This document shows, piece by piece, positions 11,413 through 21,539 of a stretch of 64,000 bases of DNA; positions within the stretch are counted from its first letter, which is position 1; every line of letters begins with the position of its first letter. The stretch spans positions 494,001 to 558,000 of the forward strand of contig OX485804.1 of assembly GCA_950295325.1 (NCBI GenBank), read 5' to 3'. The DNA comes from Polytrichum commune (taxonomy: Eukaryota > Streptophyta > Polytrichopsida > Polytrichales > Polytrichaceae). Below the pieces are notes generated by a model. It saw only the letters and a list, made by a program, of their open reading frames with translations. It made no database searches and was not told where the DNA came from. A program made the position numbers and the translations under genes.

Positions 11413-11442
11413 TATAATAATAATAATAATAATAATAATAAT
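11413..11442. repeat. Microsatellite (TAA)n
   Basis: About ten uninterrupted taa units followed by atgtatg. Simple sequence in non-coding DNA. Confidence 0.9.
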
Positions 11443-11496
11443 GTATGAATCTTAATTTAAAATAAAATTATTTTTTAATAAAATTATTTAAATTTA

Positions 11497-11518
11497 TGTG
11501 TGTGTGTGTGTGTGTGTC
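11497..11518. repeat. Microsatellite (TG)n
   Basis: About eleven tg dinucleotides, about 55 bp after the (TAA)n tract. Absent from unit 2 because the region is replaced there. Confidence 0.9.
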
Positions 11519-12447
11519 CAAGATCCCAATCTTGAAGTTTGGGGACGAAGAAGTGTTGGTTCACAAGGATGGCCAACACTAGGCCCACTTTATACAAGGC
11601 TTGGGGCTGTTCTAATTCATGTGCAATTAAGCCCTCAATTTGGTCCTCCTTTATCAACTTTTGTGGGCCCAACCTTGTCACATGTAAAGTGATGAGGCCC
11701 GATTTTAGGTTCAAATGTTCTTGAGGGGAAAGTGTAGTGAAGAGAATTAATCTTTAATGGACTGGCGGTTAAGATGTTCATTATCCAACAAGTGAATCCA
11801 ATCCGGGCCATGTTGAGAGTTTGGGCCAAGGAAAAGCTCGTCCTTATATCTTCAACCTGGCCCGAAGTTTTGGCGCCAAAATTATGCTCCCTAGGACGCC
11901 AAATGGGATGAGTGACTGTTCATGCCCAACTCTAGCATAAAGCCCTTGGGCCGGATTTGATGAAATTGAGCGGTCTTATTGAACCCAATTTTTAGGCTTT
12001 GGGCCAGCCCTCAATCCAACCCCAAGTGTAACTTGGCCCTAAGGGTCACTTCACACAAAAGACTGAGAGCCCGTGACTAGTGTACTTCAAGCACGCTCAT
12101 TGGTGGAAAAGGCAAAGCTGGTCCAAGTTCGCTTCATACGACGCTTGAGGGACCAACGGAGTATGTGAATGCAAGATGGCTGTAAAGTCTACATGGATTC
12201 CTACACGGCATCGAATGGATCATTTTAAAAGTCACTTGCATTATTTTCAAAATCACCTCTTGGAAGAGACCTAACACAAAACCAGAAGACCATGGCACTC
12301 CGAACGCTCACAACAGTTGGTTTATTTTATTTTATCATGTGACCCACATGAAAAGAAATTTATTGAAATGACATTTGGTTGAGGACCCGGTCACATATGA
12401 CTTCACGCGGCACTTGAGGATCGGTGACCACACTACATGATTTTGGA

Positions 12448-14845
12448 GGTGGCTTAGGACGACCAGTGGACACTTTCTTTTGGGATCTCACAATTTCGTG
12501 GTCACGGCTCTTGGCTCGTGTGAGGTGGCCCTAACAACAGAGGCTGCCCCAAAGGATCCCCAAAGGAGGAGAGTATCGTGGGAGACATCCATCAATGCTC
12601 CTGCGTTGTTTGTCTATCTCATCAGATTCCAACTTCTCAAAGAACGCCACCACTCGAGGATCCATTAAGTACTTACTGTCATCTGCAGCACGAAATCATT
12701 TTCATTCCATGCATCCCGTGGCCGGCCAGCCAGCCAGCCAGCCAGGGATCCTAGCAGCAACCGCAGCTTTCAGCGGGTGCCACGCTTCTTCATACAAGTT
12801 GTTTGTTCCTCCGTCCTTTGTGAATCCGGGTGAGTTCCTCCTTATGAGTTAACTCTATAAGCACTATTGAGGCAGACTCCCTCATGCGGAGGACACACAC
12901 GTTTGGAAACACAACACTGGTTTTGAAAAGGAGTACATTAAGCCAAGGCAAGGTAAGAGAATTTCGGTCTTGACATGGGCCTAACTTCGAGGAGCTTGGT
13001 TCCCAGGTTGGTCAGTACAAACGTCCGTTTTCAGCTCTGATACTCTAATTCAAGACGGTGATTTTGCAAGGCTGGATACCCAATCGGAGTTGGAAAAGGA
13101 TGGTTTTGACCAAAAAGAAAGTGCCTAAATTCTTTTACCTTGGCCTCCCAAAGCCGGTTCCCAAACCGGCGTTTTCGAACGCGTGTGTCATACTCTTGAC
13201 CATTAGCCCCACGCCCTGCAATGTTTTGAAGTTTTTTTTGTTGTAAACAGCACAGCCAGTGTTTGGGGACACAAGTATGTGAGCGTTTCATGCGTAAAGC
13301 CACGGTTGTGCGTGCCCCTTGGCCCGCCCTGCATCAGATTAGTTGACGGCACCCAAGGGGGCTTCAGATGCAGAAGCTACTTGAATCCACCCATCAGCAG
13401 TGCACGATCCGGTGTCTCCCTCACCGCTCATTAGTATGAGGTGACGATCGTTTCATATTGTGGAGATGTTATTGATGCATAGATTCATTCGATAGACCTG
13501 CTTGCGGCGGTAGTGTCATCCTCTCAATGTTTTCTCTCTTGCTGCCACTAGGTGAAACGTCGCGGGCAAAGTTGATGACGTATTCGATACAGGTTGCAAC
13601 TCGCAAGGGTTTGGAATTCTAGTCAGCTTCGCTCTATGGCCTCCTGGACAGGGCCAGATATGTACTCTTATTTCTGCACAATAGTTGCGATCTATTTGAG
13701 TTCCGACGAGAAAGTCATAGCAGATTATTAGTTTGATGAGGATACTTTATTGATATGGTGCTCCAGATGTTTCTAGAAGGTGGTCCCATAGGATTTAAGA
13801 AGAAAGAGGCGGAACTAATCATATGCACTTTAAACTCCTTATGGTGGTCATGGTGTCACTGGATTCAATATCAAAATTTTGACAATGTATAAGTGGACCA
13901 TCTAAAGAATCCTCACTATGTTCAACCGGTAAACATGGCGCTGCTGCCTAATCAGTTTAGAACAGGTGCGACCGACTTTGAGGGAAGGCAGTGACTCCTA
14001 TCGATTCCAAGACGAACTTACCCTCCCAGATACAGCTTATAGCCATAGCCACATTTTGCTTCCTGTAAAGCTCGCAGCTTGATGTTACATGAGGCTCATT
14101 GGTGAGCCTTCTGATATTTTGTCTAGATTCTGAGAATTTCATGGTGATTGTGGTTATTTGGATGCCAGAGGTGTCGGATGGGGTTGTTGAAAAGGCCTTG
14201 GAAGGATAATCTGGACGTGCAAAAGGAATCAATTGTCTGGCTACTAGCATTCTAATTATATGTGGAAGACTGTGTGGTTGCCGAGCTGATGCTGTGAGCT
14301 ATGACCCGACTAGCAAATTCGAAAGGTATGCGCCTTAACTGTCATAGGTGTCAAAATCTCTAGCTACGAACAGAAACTTCAGATATATGAAGCTGGTTGT
14401 GCTGCTTTAACCATCCAACGGAGGCATGGCCTATCAGTGATCCTCTCATCGTCCCAGCCTTTCGTAGTAACTTCAAATTCATCTCTTCCAAGTTCAAGAA
14501 AGTTTCAAACGCAGTAGTGATTCTACATTACCTAATTTTGTCATGACTGACTCCTTTGTCGATGCTGTTCTGTGCAGACAAGGGATCACTCCAAGAAATG
14601 ATTTCCACTTTCAATGTGTGACATGCTTCTTCACGATGTTATTACGTCCATGTGAATCCTGGTGAGTTCCTTCTGTAATTATAGTGCTGCAACAAATTGC
14701 CCGACACTCTTGAGAATTGACCCATACTCTGCAAGGTTTTGAAGGTTTGCTAGTGTAAATAACAAGCTTGACTTGGTGGTTATGTGGTGAAGATAGAAAC
14801 AGGTATGCGGGAGATTGTGCATCTCCAAGGTTGTGTTGAAGGGGC
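12448..14845 (+). promoter_or_regulatory. 5' flanking region of double kinase, unit 1
   Basis: Conserved with 38724-41148 in unit 2. It contains a CAGC microsatellite (12727-12748) and a stretch at about 13490-13900 homologous to the 5' region of the single kinase (about 4020-4430). Two donor-like sequences of the form gaatcc(tg)|gtgagttcc lie near 12829 and 14662. Several untranslated exons are plausible, but no exon chain can be fixed without transcripts. No clear TATA box was found next to the ATG. Confidence 0.45.
13552..13657 (+). promoter_or_regulatory. Putative non-coding 5' exon of double kinase, unit 1 (donor lost)
   Basis: Preceded by a pyrimidine-rich run ending cactag (AG at 13550-13551). 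The 106-nt block aligns with the 5' exon candidates of the single kinase genes. In unit 2 it ends in ccag|gtatgt, a textbook donor; here it reads ccag|atatgt, so the donor GT has become AT. Inferred, without transcript evidence. Confidence 0.42.
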
Positions 14846-17800
14846 ATGGCCATGGCTAGCGCCGTATTTGCGACAAGTGGTGTTGGTGAAACTTCCTCGC
14901 CCACAGGAACAGATTACTTCACAACCTCGATCCAGTCATGTGTGCAAGGTATCGAAGCCCAACTTGTAGGTCATAAATCCCTGCTAAACGGGAGGCGATG
15001 TCTGGATCTCTGTACAAAACTTGTCAAGACCGTCGAGAATGTTCAGAAACTAGTTTCACATTCTCAGGTAGCATCTGGAAGAAATGAAACCTTGCGACCA
15101 GCCTTGGAGAACTTGCATAGAATCTTGGAGAAGGCGAGGTTTCTTATCAAGGGGTGCTCTGAAGCAGATTGTAAAGCGTTGATATTTCAGATGCAGAATG
15201 AAGAGGCCTTTCGAGAGATTTTGTATGAGGTAGGTTTGTGTTACAATGCCATCTACGAGCAAGCCAAACATATGGTACAATCGGAAGGGAGGATTCTTGG
15301 AGTAGAAGATCTCCGTGAGTCGAGTTCTACATTTGTGCCGGCACTGGAAAGAGAGGTTCTCGAAGATCAACACACACTGCAGACAATACTTGAGAATCTT
15401 GTCAGGAGTCCATCAAATGACACAAAGATTCAATGCCTTGCAAAGTACTTGTTGGACAATCTGAAATTCATATGCGAATATAGCGGGGGGAACAGAGTGG
15501 CCCGCTCGATGATGTCTAATGCGGTGATGTGGGTGACCGAAACAGAAACGCAAGGTACTTGGAATATCAAAGGCTTCGTTGGAAATGGAGCAGGGGCTAA
15601 AGGTGTTTTGCACACTGAATGGCTTGGAATCCCCTGTGCCAAGAAGATTTTCAAAGCTCACAACTCAGAGTATGCCGATTTCCAAGGGACTCTTGGCTAT
15701 TTGGTAACCGCATATATCCCAAATTTGTTTGGCATCCAATCTATAAAGAAGGAGCTTCACAACCAATTGGAGGATTTCACTTTTCGGAAGGAAGTGGCAC
15801 TCCTGGCACGCCTCAATCATCCGAATGTTGTCAAGTTCTTCTGTTGTGGTAGTGATTCAGAAGATGAATGTTTCATTGGGATGGAGCTTATGGAGATGGA
15901 CCTGGCTTACTTGATTAGAAGGCGTGAAGGAAAGCTGTTTGCGATTGAAGTGGCACTGGACATCATTTTGCAAATTGCGCGTGGGATGCTCTATCTTCAT
16001 GACCGAGGGATTGCACATCGAGACCTTAAACCTTTGAACGTGGTAATCAGCAAAGTTCCTAACTCTCCACATCTTGTTGAAAATTTCTGTGTGAAGTTAA
16101 TTGACTTTGGTTTGTCAAAGGCTAAGGTACAAGCCTCCATGTCCAGTACAGTATCAATCCCGAACTGTGGCACCGTAACATATAGAGCTCCAGAGGTGTT
16201 TTCCAAGGCACATGAGCACGTTCCGCGTGGAGGTGAACAGAAGGTGAATTGGTTCAAGGCGGATGTATACAGTTTTGCTTTGACATGCTCAGTGATTCTG
16301 TCCTTGAAGAAACCCTTTGAAGGGCGGTACCTTGAAGACGGGGAGGAGGATGGGCGGTACCTGGAGTTAATAAATGGTACTCGGCCAGAGATTCCCTCAA
16401 GCTGCCCTAAAGAGTTGGATGCACTTTTGAAAGAATGTTGGGAGACAAATCCTGAAAGAAGACCCCATTTCTCAACCATTTGCACGAGGCTTGAGAAGTA
16501 CAAGCATGGTCTTTTAAGAAGCCTATCTACTTCTATGGATGAAGGTTTGGAGGAGGTGAATTATGATGCAACAAGTGAGTACAACGCATGCATTGAGAGG
16601 ATCCTTGAAGAGTGTTCTCGGCATCGGAGTTCTATTAAGGATCTTGCCACAAATTCATCTGCTGTCAAAGCTGAGGTATTCATAAAGGCAATCATGATGA
16701 TACCCTACTATGTGGGTCGTGGAATCCTGTTGAATGGATGGCAATTGTCCTCAAACCTGCCAAGCTGGTTTAGACGGTGGTACAAATCTGTTGGAGCTGC
16801 TGCTCATCTTTCTTCTCTTGAAGCAGAGTACTCAAGTCTTAAACTTGATTACTTGTTACTCTCCGTGCAATGTGTGGAAGATATTGCACAGGTTCAACGT
16901 GTTGGGCACGAAACTCTGCTAAACGGAAAGCAATGTCAGCATTTATCTTCGGTGTTTGTTAAATGCGTTGAGAACATTCAGAAACTAGTGTCAGATTTTG
17001 GAGCATCAAGAGCAAAATCCTTTCGACCAGGATTGTGGAACTTCTACATAATCTCGGAGAAGTTGAGAAGGCTCGTGAATCAGTGCTGTGAAGCAGATTG
17101 GTGTAGAGCAGCCGTTTTCCAGATTCGCAATGAAGTGGCCTTTCGAGAGATCTTGGTGGACATAGAATTCGGTTACAATGCGATTTTCGACGAAGCCAAG
17201 AGTATGAGTGATCAGGAAGGGAAGACTTCTGAAGTAGAAGTGCTTCGCCGGTCTTCAACATTTTCCCTCGTATCGGAGGGTGAGATTTTTGAAGATCGTT
17301 GTAGCGTGAAGAAGAGACTCGAGAACATGGTGGAAAGTGCCGGCTCTTCAGATGAGCATAAGCAATGCCTTGCAAGATACTTGTTGGGGAGATTGGGATT
17401 CATATATGAAGAGCATCATTTAGAAATATTTGCATCTATAAAGGAACTTGAGGACTTGGTTAATAGTACCGCGTCATCAAAAAACCTGGACCAGTTGGAT
17501 CTTTGTGTATCTGCATTGCCTTATTTAGAACATGGGTCAAAACTGTGGAATAAAATCTACGATTTGTCCAAAGGCATCGGCTATTTAGAAGTGGGAAAAC
17601 CACACTTTGCAAGTTCCTTGTTGCAGGGATTACAAGAAGAGCTTGTCACGCATCTGAGTGAAGCAACATTTTGGGTGACTAAGAAGGAACCGCCAGGGAC
17701 GTGGACACACGAAGGTAGAATTATTTCACAATCTTCTGCTGGAATTGTAATGTCTACCAAATGGCTTGGAATCCCCTGTGCCAAGAAATTTGTGTCTTCG

Positions 17801-18523
17801 GAGAATGCACATTATTTTTTTTGGAAACCTGCAAAAGTACTGGCACGTCTGCACCATCCCAATATTATTAGAGTCTTCTGTTGTGGCAAAGACGAACGAG
17901 AAGGGCATTATTTCATTGGGATGGAACTTATGGAGACGGACTTGTCTGATTGTATCAGAAGTCGCGAATGGAGGCCATTTCCAATCGTTGTAGCACTTGA
18001 CATTATTGTGCAAATAGCGTGTGGGATGCGCTATCTGCATAGTCAGGGCATTGCACATCGGGATCTCAGGCCAGTAAATGTGCTCATCAGCAGAGCACTT
18101 AACACCACAGAGCATGGCGACATTTTCTGTGTGAAGCTCACTAATTTTCTGCTTTGCAAGGCAAACATGGAAGCCTATAGGGCCGAACGACCAACAGCCG
18201 TGATTGGCTACTCCGGTTATCTGGCTCCAGAGGTCTACGATAGAAGAAACTTACCATTGCAACCGTTCAAGGCAGACATTTTCAGCTTCGCGATGACTTC
18301 CTCAGATATATTATCCTTCAAACGACCCCCTGCTTTGGTGTCCGGGAAACTCTTCAGAGAGTATGTAGGAGCGATAGATGCGGGTGTGAGGCCCGAGATC
18401 GCATCAAGGTGCCCCAAAGAGTTGGTTGCTCTTCTGAAAGAGTGTTGGGATGCAAACCCCGAGTTACGCCCCGACTTTGATGCCGTTTGTACAAGGTTGC
18501 AGAAGATTGTTCTGTGTCACTGA
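14846..18523 (+). CDS. Double protein: helical-kinase-helical-pseudokinase, unit 1
   Basis: 1225 residues, single exon; an in-frame TGA lies just upstream, so ATG 14846 is the start (a second ATG is two codons on). Order: helical domain 1 (about 22-145, N-G-R-R-C pattern), kinase 1 (about 240-555), hydrophobic stretch about 611-629, helical domain 2 (about 660-790, N-G-K-Q-C), pseudokinase 2 (about 950-1222). Kinase 1 keeps Lys266, Glu316, HRDLKPLN (391-398), DFG (420-422), APE (448-450), Asp473 and Arg539, with an insert of about 35 residues between beta-3 and alpha-C. Domain 2 keeps Lys980 and HRD (1071-1073), but the glycine loop reads SQSSAG, the alpha-C Glu is Pro995, the HRDLK Lys is Arg1075, and DFG is NFL (1100-1102). 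It resembles plant tandem kinase-pseudokinase immune proteins in layout. Residues 638-680 match the N-terminus of the single kinase, so it probably arose by fusion of neighbouring copies. Confidence 0.92.
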   Translation: MAMASAVFATSGVGETSSPTGTDYFTTSIQSCVQGIEAQLVGHKSLLNGRRCLDLCTKLVKTVENVQKLVSHSQVASGRNETLRPALENLHRILEKARFLIKGCSEADCKALIFQMQNEEAFREILYEVGLCYNAIYEQAKHMVQSEGRILGVEDLRESSSTFVPALEREVLEDQHTLQTILENLVRSPSNDTKIQCLAKYLLDNLKFICEYSGGNRVARSMMSNAVMWVTETETQGTWNIKGFVGNGAGAKGVLHTEWLGIPCAKKIFKAHNSEYADFQGTLGYLVTAYIPNLFGIQSIKKELHNQLEDFTFRKEVALLARLNHPNVVKFFCCGSDSEDECFIGMELMEMDLAYLIRRREGKLFAIEVALDIILQIARGMLYLHDRGIAHRDLKPLNVVISKVPNSPHLVENFCVKLIDFGLSKAKVQASMSSTVSIPNCGTVTYRAPEVFSKAHEHVPRGGEQKVNWFKADVYSFALTCSVILSLKKPFEGRYLEDGEEDGRYLELINGTRPEIPSSCPKELDALLKECWETNPERRPHFSTICTRLEKYKHGLLRSLSTSMDEGLEEVNYDATSEYNACIERILEECSRHRSSIKDLATNSSAVKAEVFIKAIMMIPYYVGRGILLNGWQLSSNLPSWFRRWYKSVGAAAHLSSLEAEYSSLKLDYLLLSVQCVEDIAQVQRVGHETLLNGKQCQHLSSVFVKCVENIQKLVSDFGASRAKSFRPGLWNFYIISEKLRRLVNQCCEADWCRAAVFQIRNEVAFREILVDIEFGYNAIFDEAKSMSDQEGKTSEVEVLRRSSTFSLVSEGEIFEDRCSVKKRLENMVESAGSSDEHKQCLARYLLGRLGFIYEEHHLEIFASIKELEDLVNSTASSKNLDQLDLCVSALPYLEHGSKLWNKIYDLSKGIGYLEVGKPHFASSLLQGLQEELVTHLSEATFWVTKKEPPGTWTHEGRIISQSSAGIVMSTKWLGIPCAKKFVSSENAHYFFWKPAKVLARLHHPNIIRVFCCGKDEREGHYFIGMELMETDLSDCIRSREWRPFPIVVALDIIVQIACGMRYLHSQGIAHRDLRPVNVLISRALNTTEHGDIFCVKLTNFLLCKANMEAYRAERPTAVIGYSGYLAPEVYDRRNLPLQPFKADIFSFAMTSSDILSFKRPPALVSGKLFREYVGAIDAGVRPEIASRCPKELVALLKECWDANPELRPDFDAVCTRLQKIVLCH

Positions 18524-18845
18524 AGGTTCACGGCATGTGAGTTTTGATCAATGTGCAATCAAACTCACAGGCGCATGTGCACCATTGCACTTACCAATGC
18601 ACTTACCAATGCGGCGATCAGGTATATCATTATTGTACTTATTTGTGTGCATAACTAGGATCTTGAAGGATTTTACCTGAATTTGCTTGGATTCCTGTTC
18701 AATGTCGAAGTGAAAATTATAATATGTTGTGAATATTGCATGAGTGTAGTATCTTTGTGAGAGCTCAAACCCTAGAGAGAGCTCAAAATGTATCCACTAC
18801 AATTACTTTGGGATAGTGTAACCTTGGAGTTACAGTGCAAATGCT
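18524..18845. other. 3' flank of double kinase, unit 1
   Basis: Non-coding and conserved in unit 2. It contains a direct repeat gagagctcaaa separated by a few bases (about 18760-18788). No polyadenylation signal stands out. Confidence 0.4.
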
Positions 18846-18985
18846 GCACGAAATATTGTAGTTAGTGTCATATGGTAATTTATGTCACTGTGGTAAGTTT
18901 CCTAATGACACTCCTCACGAATAAGTTTTATAAGTATGGACTGTCATCCCAACTTACCTTTAGTTCATCCACAATTAGGTAGTGA
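18846..18985 (+). mobile_element. MITE family A, truncated half, unit 1
   Basis: Shares with the full elements the run of gtgtcatatggtaattta, tgtcactgtggtaag and aataagttttataagtatg..gtcatcccaactta, then stops; the right half is missing. The same truncation is present in unit 2 (about 45136-45275), so it predates duplication. Confidence 0.5.
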
Positions 18986-19049
18986 AACATTTTCATGAAA
19001 TGAAATGAAATTGAATTTGAAGTCCGGGAAGTTGAAAAGGCTAATGGGA

Positions 19050-19556
19050 TTAAAAGTACATCATGATGGGTTCCAACCTTCTAATTTTGTAGAAGGGCGG
19101 AGTGCAGTAGCCTACGTGAAGCTAATGTTAACTTGTTGGTCTAATTGAAAGGAAGACTTGAGGCTCCTTGAAAATATGTTCTCAAATAAGTTATGGAAAC
19201 TTATCTCTAATGGGGTTGTGTAGGGGACATTCCAACATGAAATGTGCCTCGTTTTCAACTACATTATAGGAGAAAAAGTGGCATAGTCTAGCATCTCTAG
19301 AGATAAGGATAATTGTCTGTCGTCTGGTTTCAATGACAAGTCTATGGTTCGAGGTGCGGTAGGCAACAATGATCTTGCGTTGTGGTGGAGTCAATGGTTG
19401 CTTCAAGTACAACTTACATTCATATGTAAGAAAATTCTCAAAGTGGAGATAATCTAGTTTCTTCCCAGAGAGATGGAATGACTTACACTCTTTAGCAAGA
19501 AAAGCCTCCTTGATATCCACATATGTTGTTTTTGATATAGAATTATAGAAACTCAT
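19050..19556 (-). pseudogene. LINE-type reverse transcriptase 3' end, degenerate, unit 1
   Basis: On the minus strand the open frame 19556-19191 ends in a VENEAHFMLECPLHNPIRDK motif, typical of the region after the reverse transcriptase in non-LTR elements (HFxLECPxYxxxR). It hits a stop after FP. Downstream frames (19190-19050) continue with a QLDQQVNIS-type tail interrupted by stops. No reverse transcriptase catalytic core is present, so this is a dead 3' fragment, as expected of a 5'-truncated LINE insertion. Family assignment is by motif memory only. Confidence 0.55.
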
Positions 19557-19695
19557 AATAATAGTATTGAAATATCTTTGGGTTACATATATGATGTAGT
19601 CATAAGCATGATATTATTATGGTCCGCAATCTCCAAAAGTTTTTCTAGAGAAATTGTTGTGAGGCACAAGTAATTGCACAATTGAAAACAACTTA

Positions 19696-19842
19696 ACATT
19701 ATTCAGATCCATAACAGTGTTATGTGGGACTCACAGTATTCCAGGGAATATTCTCCACATTCAGACCGAATGTGAAAATATAGGGAATATTCCTTAGAAT
19801 ACAGGCAGTCCCGCAGAACACTATTATGGATCTGAATAATGT
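19696..19842. mobile_element. Short foldback MITE with TA target duplication, 147 bp
   Basis: The ends acattattcagatccataa and its reverse complement bound an element that folds over nearly its whole length, with a centre at the paired gaatgt/acattc. A TA dinucleotide flanks each side (19694-19695 and 19843-19844), as in Tc1/mariner-derived Stowaway-like MITEs. Only the right half survives in unit 2 (about 45635-45740) because of a deletion that removed the left half and adjoining sequence. Confidence 0.7.
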
Positions 19843-20652
19843 TATGAAGAGCTTTCTAAAATCAGAGACTAATTAAATTTTCTTTCAGAGTGATCACTGA
19901 AAAAATACAACGTAAACTTATCTTAAATACTATTGATGAGAGTGTTCAATATGATTGACTAAAATCATATCTGTGCCAACAGAGTGATGGAAAGTTGAAA
20001 GCATTAGAATAGGATCCTGAAGTAGACAAACTATCGAAATCTTTCTTTAGGTGTAAGTCAAAAAATCATCTATTGGGAACATCTAGTCCGTTTATGATCA
20101 TGAAGTTTTTTTTTGTAAGTGATAGACAATTTTAGAAGTTACTCTAATTATCATTACCATGAAACTTTTTGTGATTATAAAGTTAGAAATAATTTATCCC
20201 AAAGTAAAAAAGGAATCAAATGGGAGTAAAAATCTATCTAAAATTTGACATAACTTCATCAAAGCAGTATAACATTCAAATTGGTTATTGCTATAATTCT
20301 CATCATTTTGACAGTTAGTAAAAACCTTCGTGTTCACAATTCTAGCCATTCTACTCCCAAAGTCAAGGAGGTGGGCCCACAAAGCATAAGGGGGATCAGT
20401 CCTAGGCATGAAGGGGGTTGGTACCCGGGATGCAAGGTGACGGTTTTGCAACTGAACTGGGTGGGATCATGGAGGTGGCTTTGTGCAGGGTTCCTAGTTG
20501 GGCTTTGATCTAGCTTGGGTCTAGTACCCAACTATGTTGTGTTGGTTCTAGGCAATGAAAGTGGGGGTCCTCATCATACGATGGCTCTTGATTCTTGAAC
20601 TAACAGATCTTTGCGAGTTTCCAACATTTTTTCCCTCCATTAAACAAGTACC

Positions 20653-21539
20653 GTTCTTGAAGATCAACAAACACTTCAGGGGAAACTCAAGGAATTGGAC
20701 AGAAGCGTAGGCTCTTCAGGGAAACAGTTTCCTTGCAAGATGGTACTTGCTGTGCGAGCTAAAATGCATATTCAAGAGTTGCACACGTGAAGGCCTGGGC
20801 ATGTGTGGTGCTATAGTGTTGGCCCGGAGTTGGCGAATGAAGCAGGTCAGCTGCATTGGAATTTTAAAGCTTTCATCAGCTATGGATCAAGTGGCACCAG
20901 TGTTATGAGAAAGAAAATGGCAAGGGCACCCCCTGTGCAGTTAAATAGAAAGAAATGCACATACCTTGACGACAATGACAATTTCCCTGTGATCAGAACC
21001 ACTTCTGGCACCCGGACTCTGTTGTAATATTCTTCTGTTGTCACAAGGACTTAGAGAAGCAGCAGCAGTCTTTCATTGCGATGGAGGTTGGAGATCATGG
21101 AGATGAGCTTGCATTGATCAATCATGAAAAGGAGATCTGTAGGTTTTCCTCGGATACCAGGGGGCCTCATTCTGCAACGTAGAGCTTGACATGGACTGGG
21201 GTAACATATGCATGACCTAGGGATTGTACGTACATTGCAACCTGGAGATGCTGAATGTGGTAACTGGTAACCAACGAAGCTCTCTGTCCCATAACTCTCA
21301 GGCGAATTTGATTGATTTCTGGTTTGTCAGAAGTTTGATCAGCTCTTTTGGGCATTTTTCTGTTCCTCAATCCACTTGATGAATGACTTGCTTATCCTAC
21401 GGCAAGTTTTTGGTCCGCTAATTTTAGGGCGAATTTATCCTCTGGAAAATTTGGGCCTCGATTTTGGAGCAACATTCAAACTCTTCATAGAGGCCCATGA
21501 TTGCAGCCAATTTAGACGAGGCTTGAGAAATACAAATAT
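20653..21539 (+). pseudogene. Kinase relic 1, unit 1
   Basis: Degraded copy of the helical-kinase family. Readable islands in order: a VLEDQQTLQGKLKELDRS island (20653 on) matching the VLEDxHTL linker of the intact genes; a beta-3-like island; HPDSVVIFFCC plus FIAMEV (about 21015-21100) matching HPN..KFFCCG..FIxMEL; and TRLEKYKY at the end (21516-21539), matching the C-terminal TRLEKYKH of kinase 1. Catalytic loop, DFG and APE regions are missing, and stops and frame changes break the reading frame. Conserved at the same place in unit 2. Confidence 0.75.

Larger units (their letters stand above)
9073..12447. other. Intergenic block between single and double kinase, unit 1
   Basis: No gene supported. 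9073-10842 is nearly identical to 59843-61612 in unit 3. Unit 2 matches only to about 10095 and then carries a different sequence (35270-38723). Two microsatellites lie inside (11413-11442 and 11497-11518). A minus-strand frame at 9144-9440 stays open in all three units but has no family resemblance, so it is left uncalled. Confidence 0.55.
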
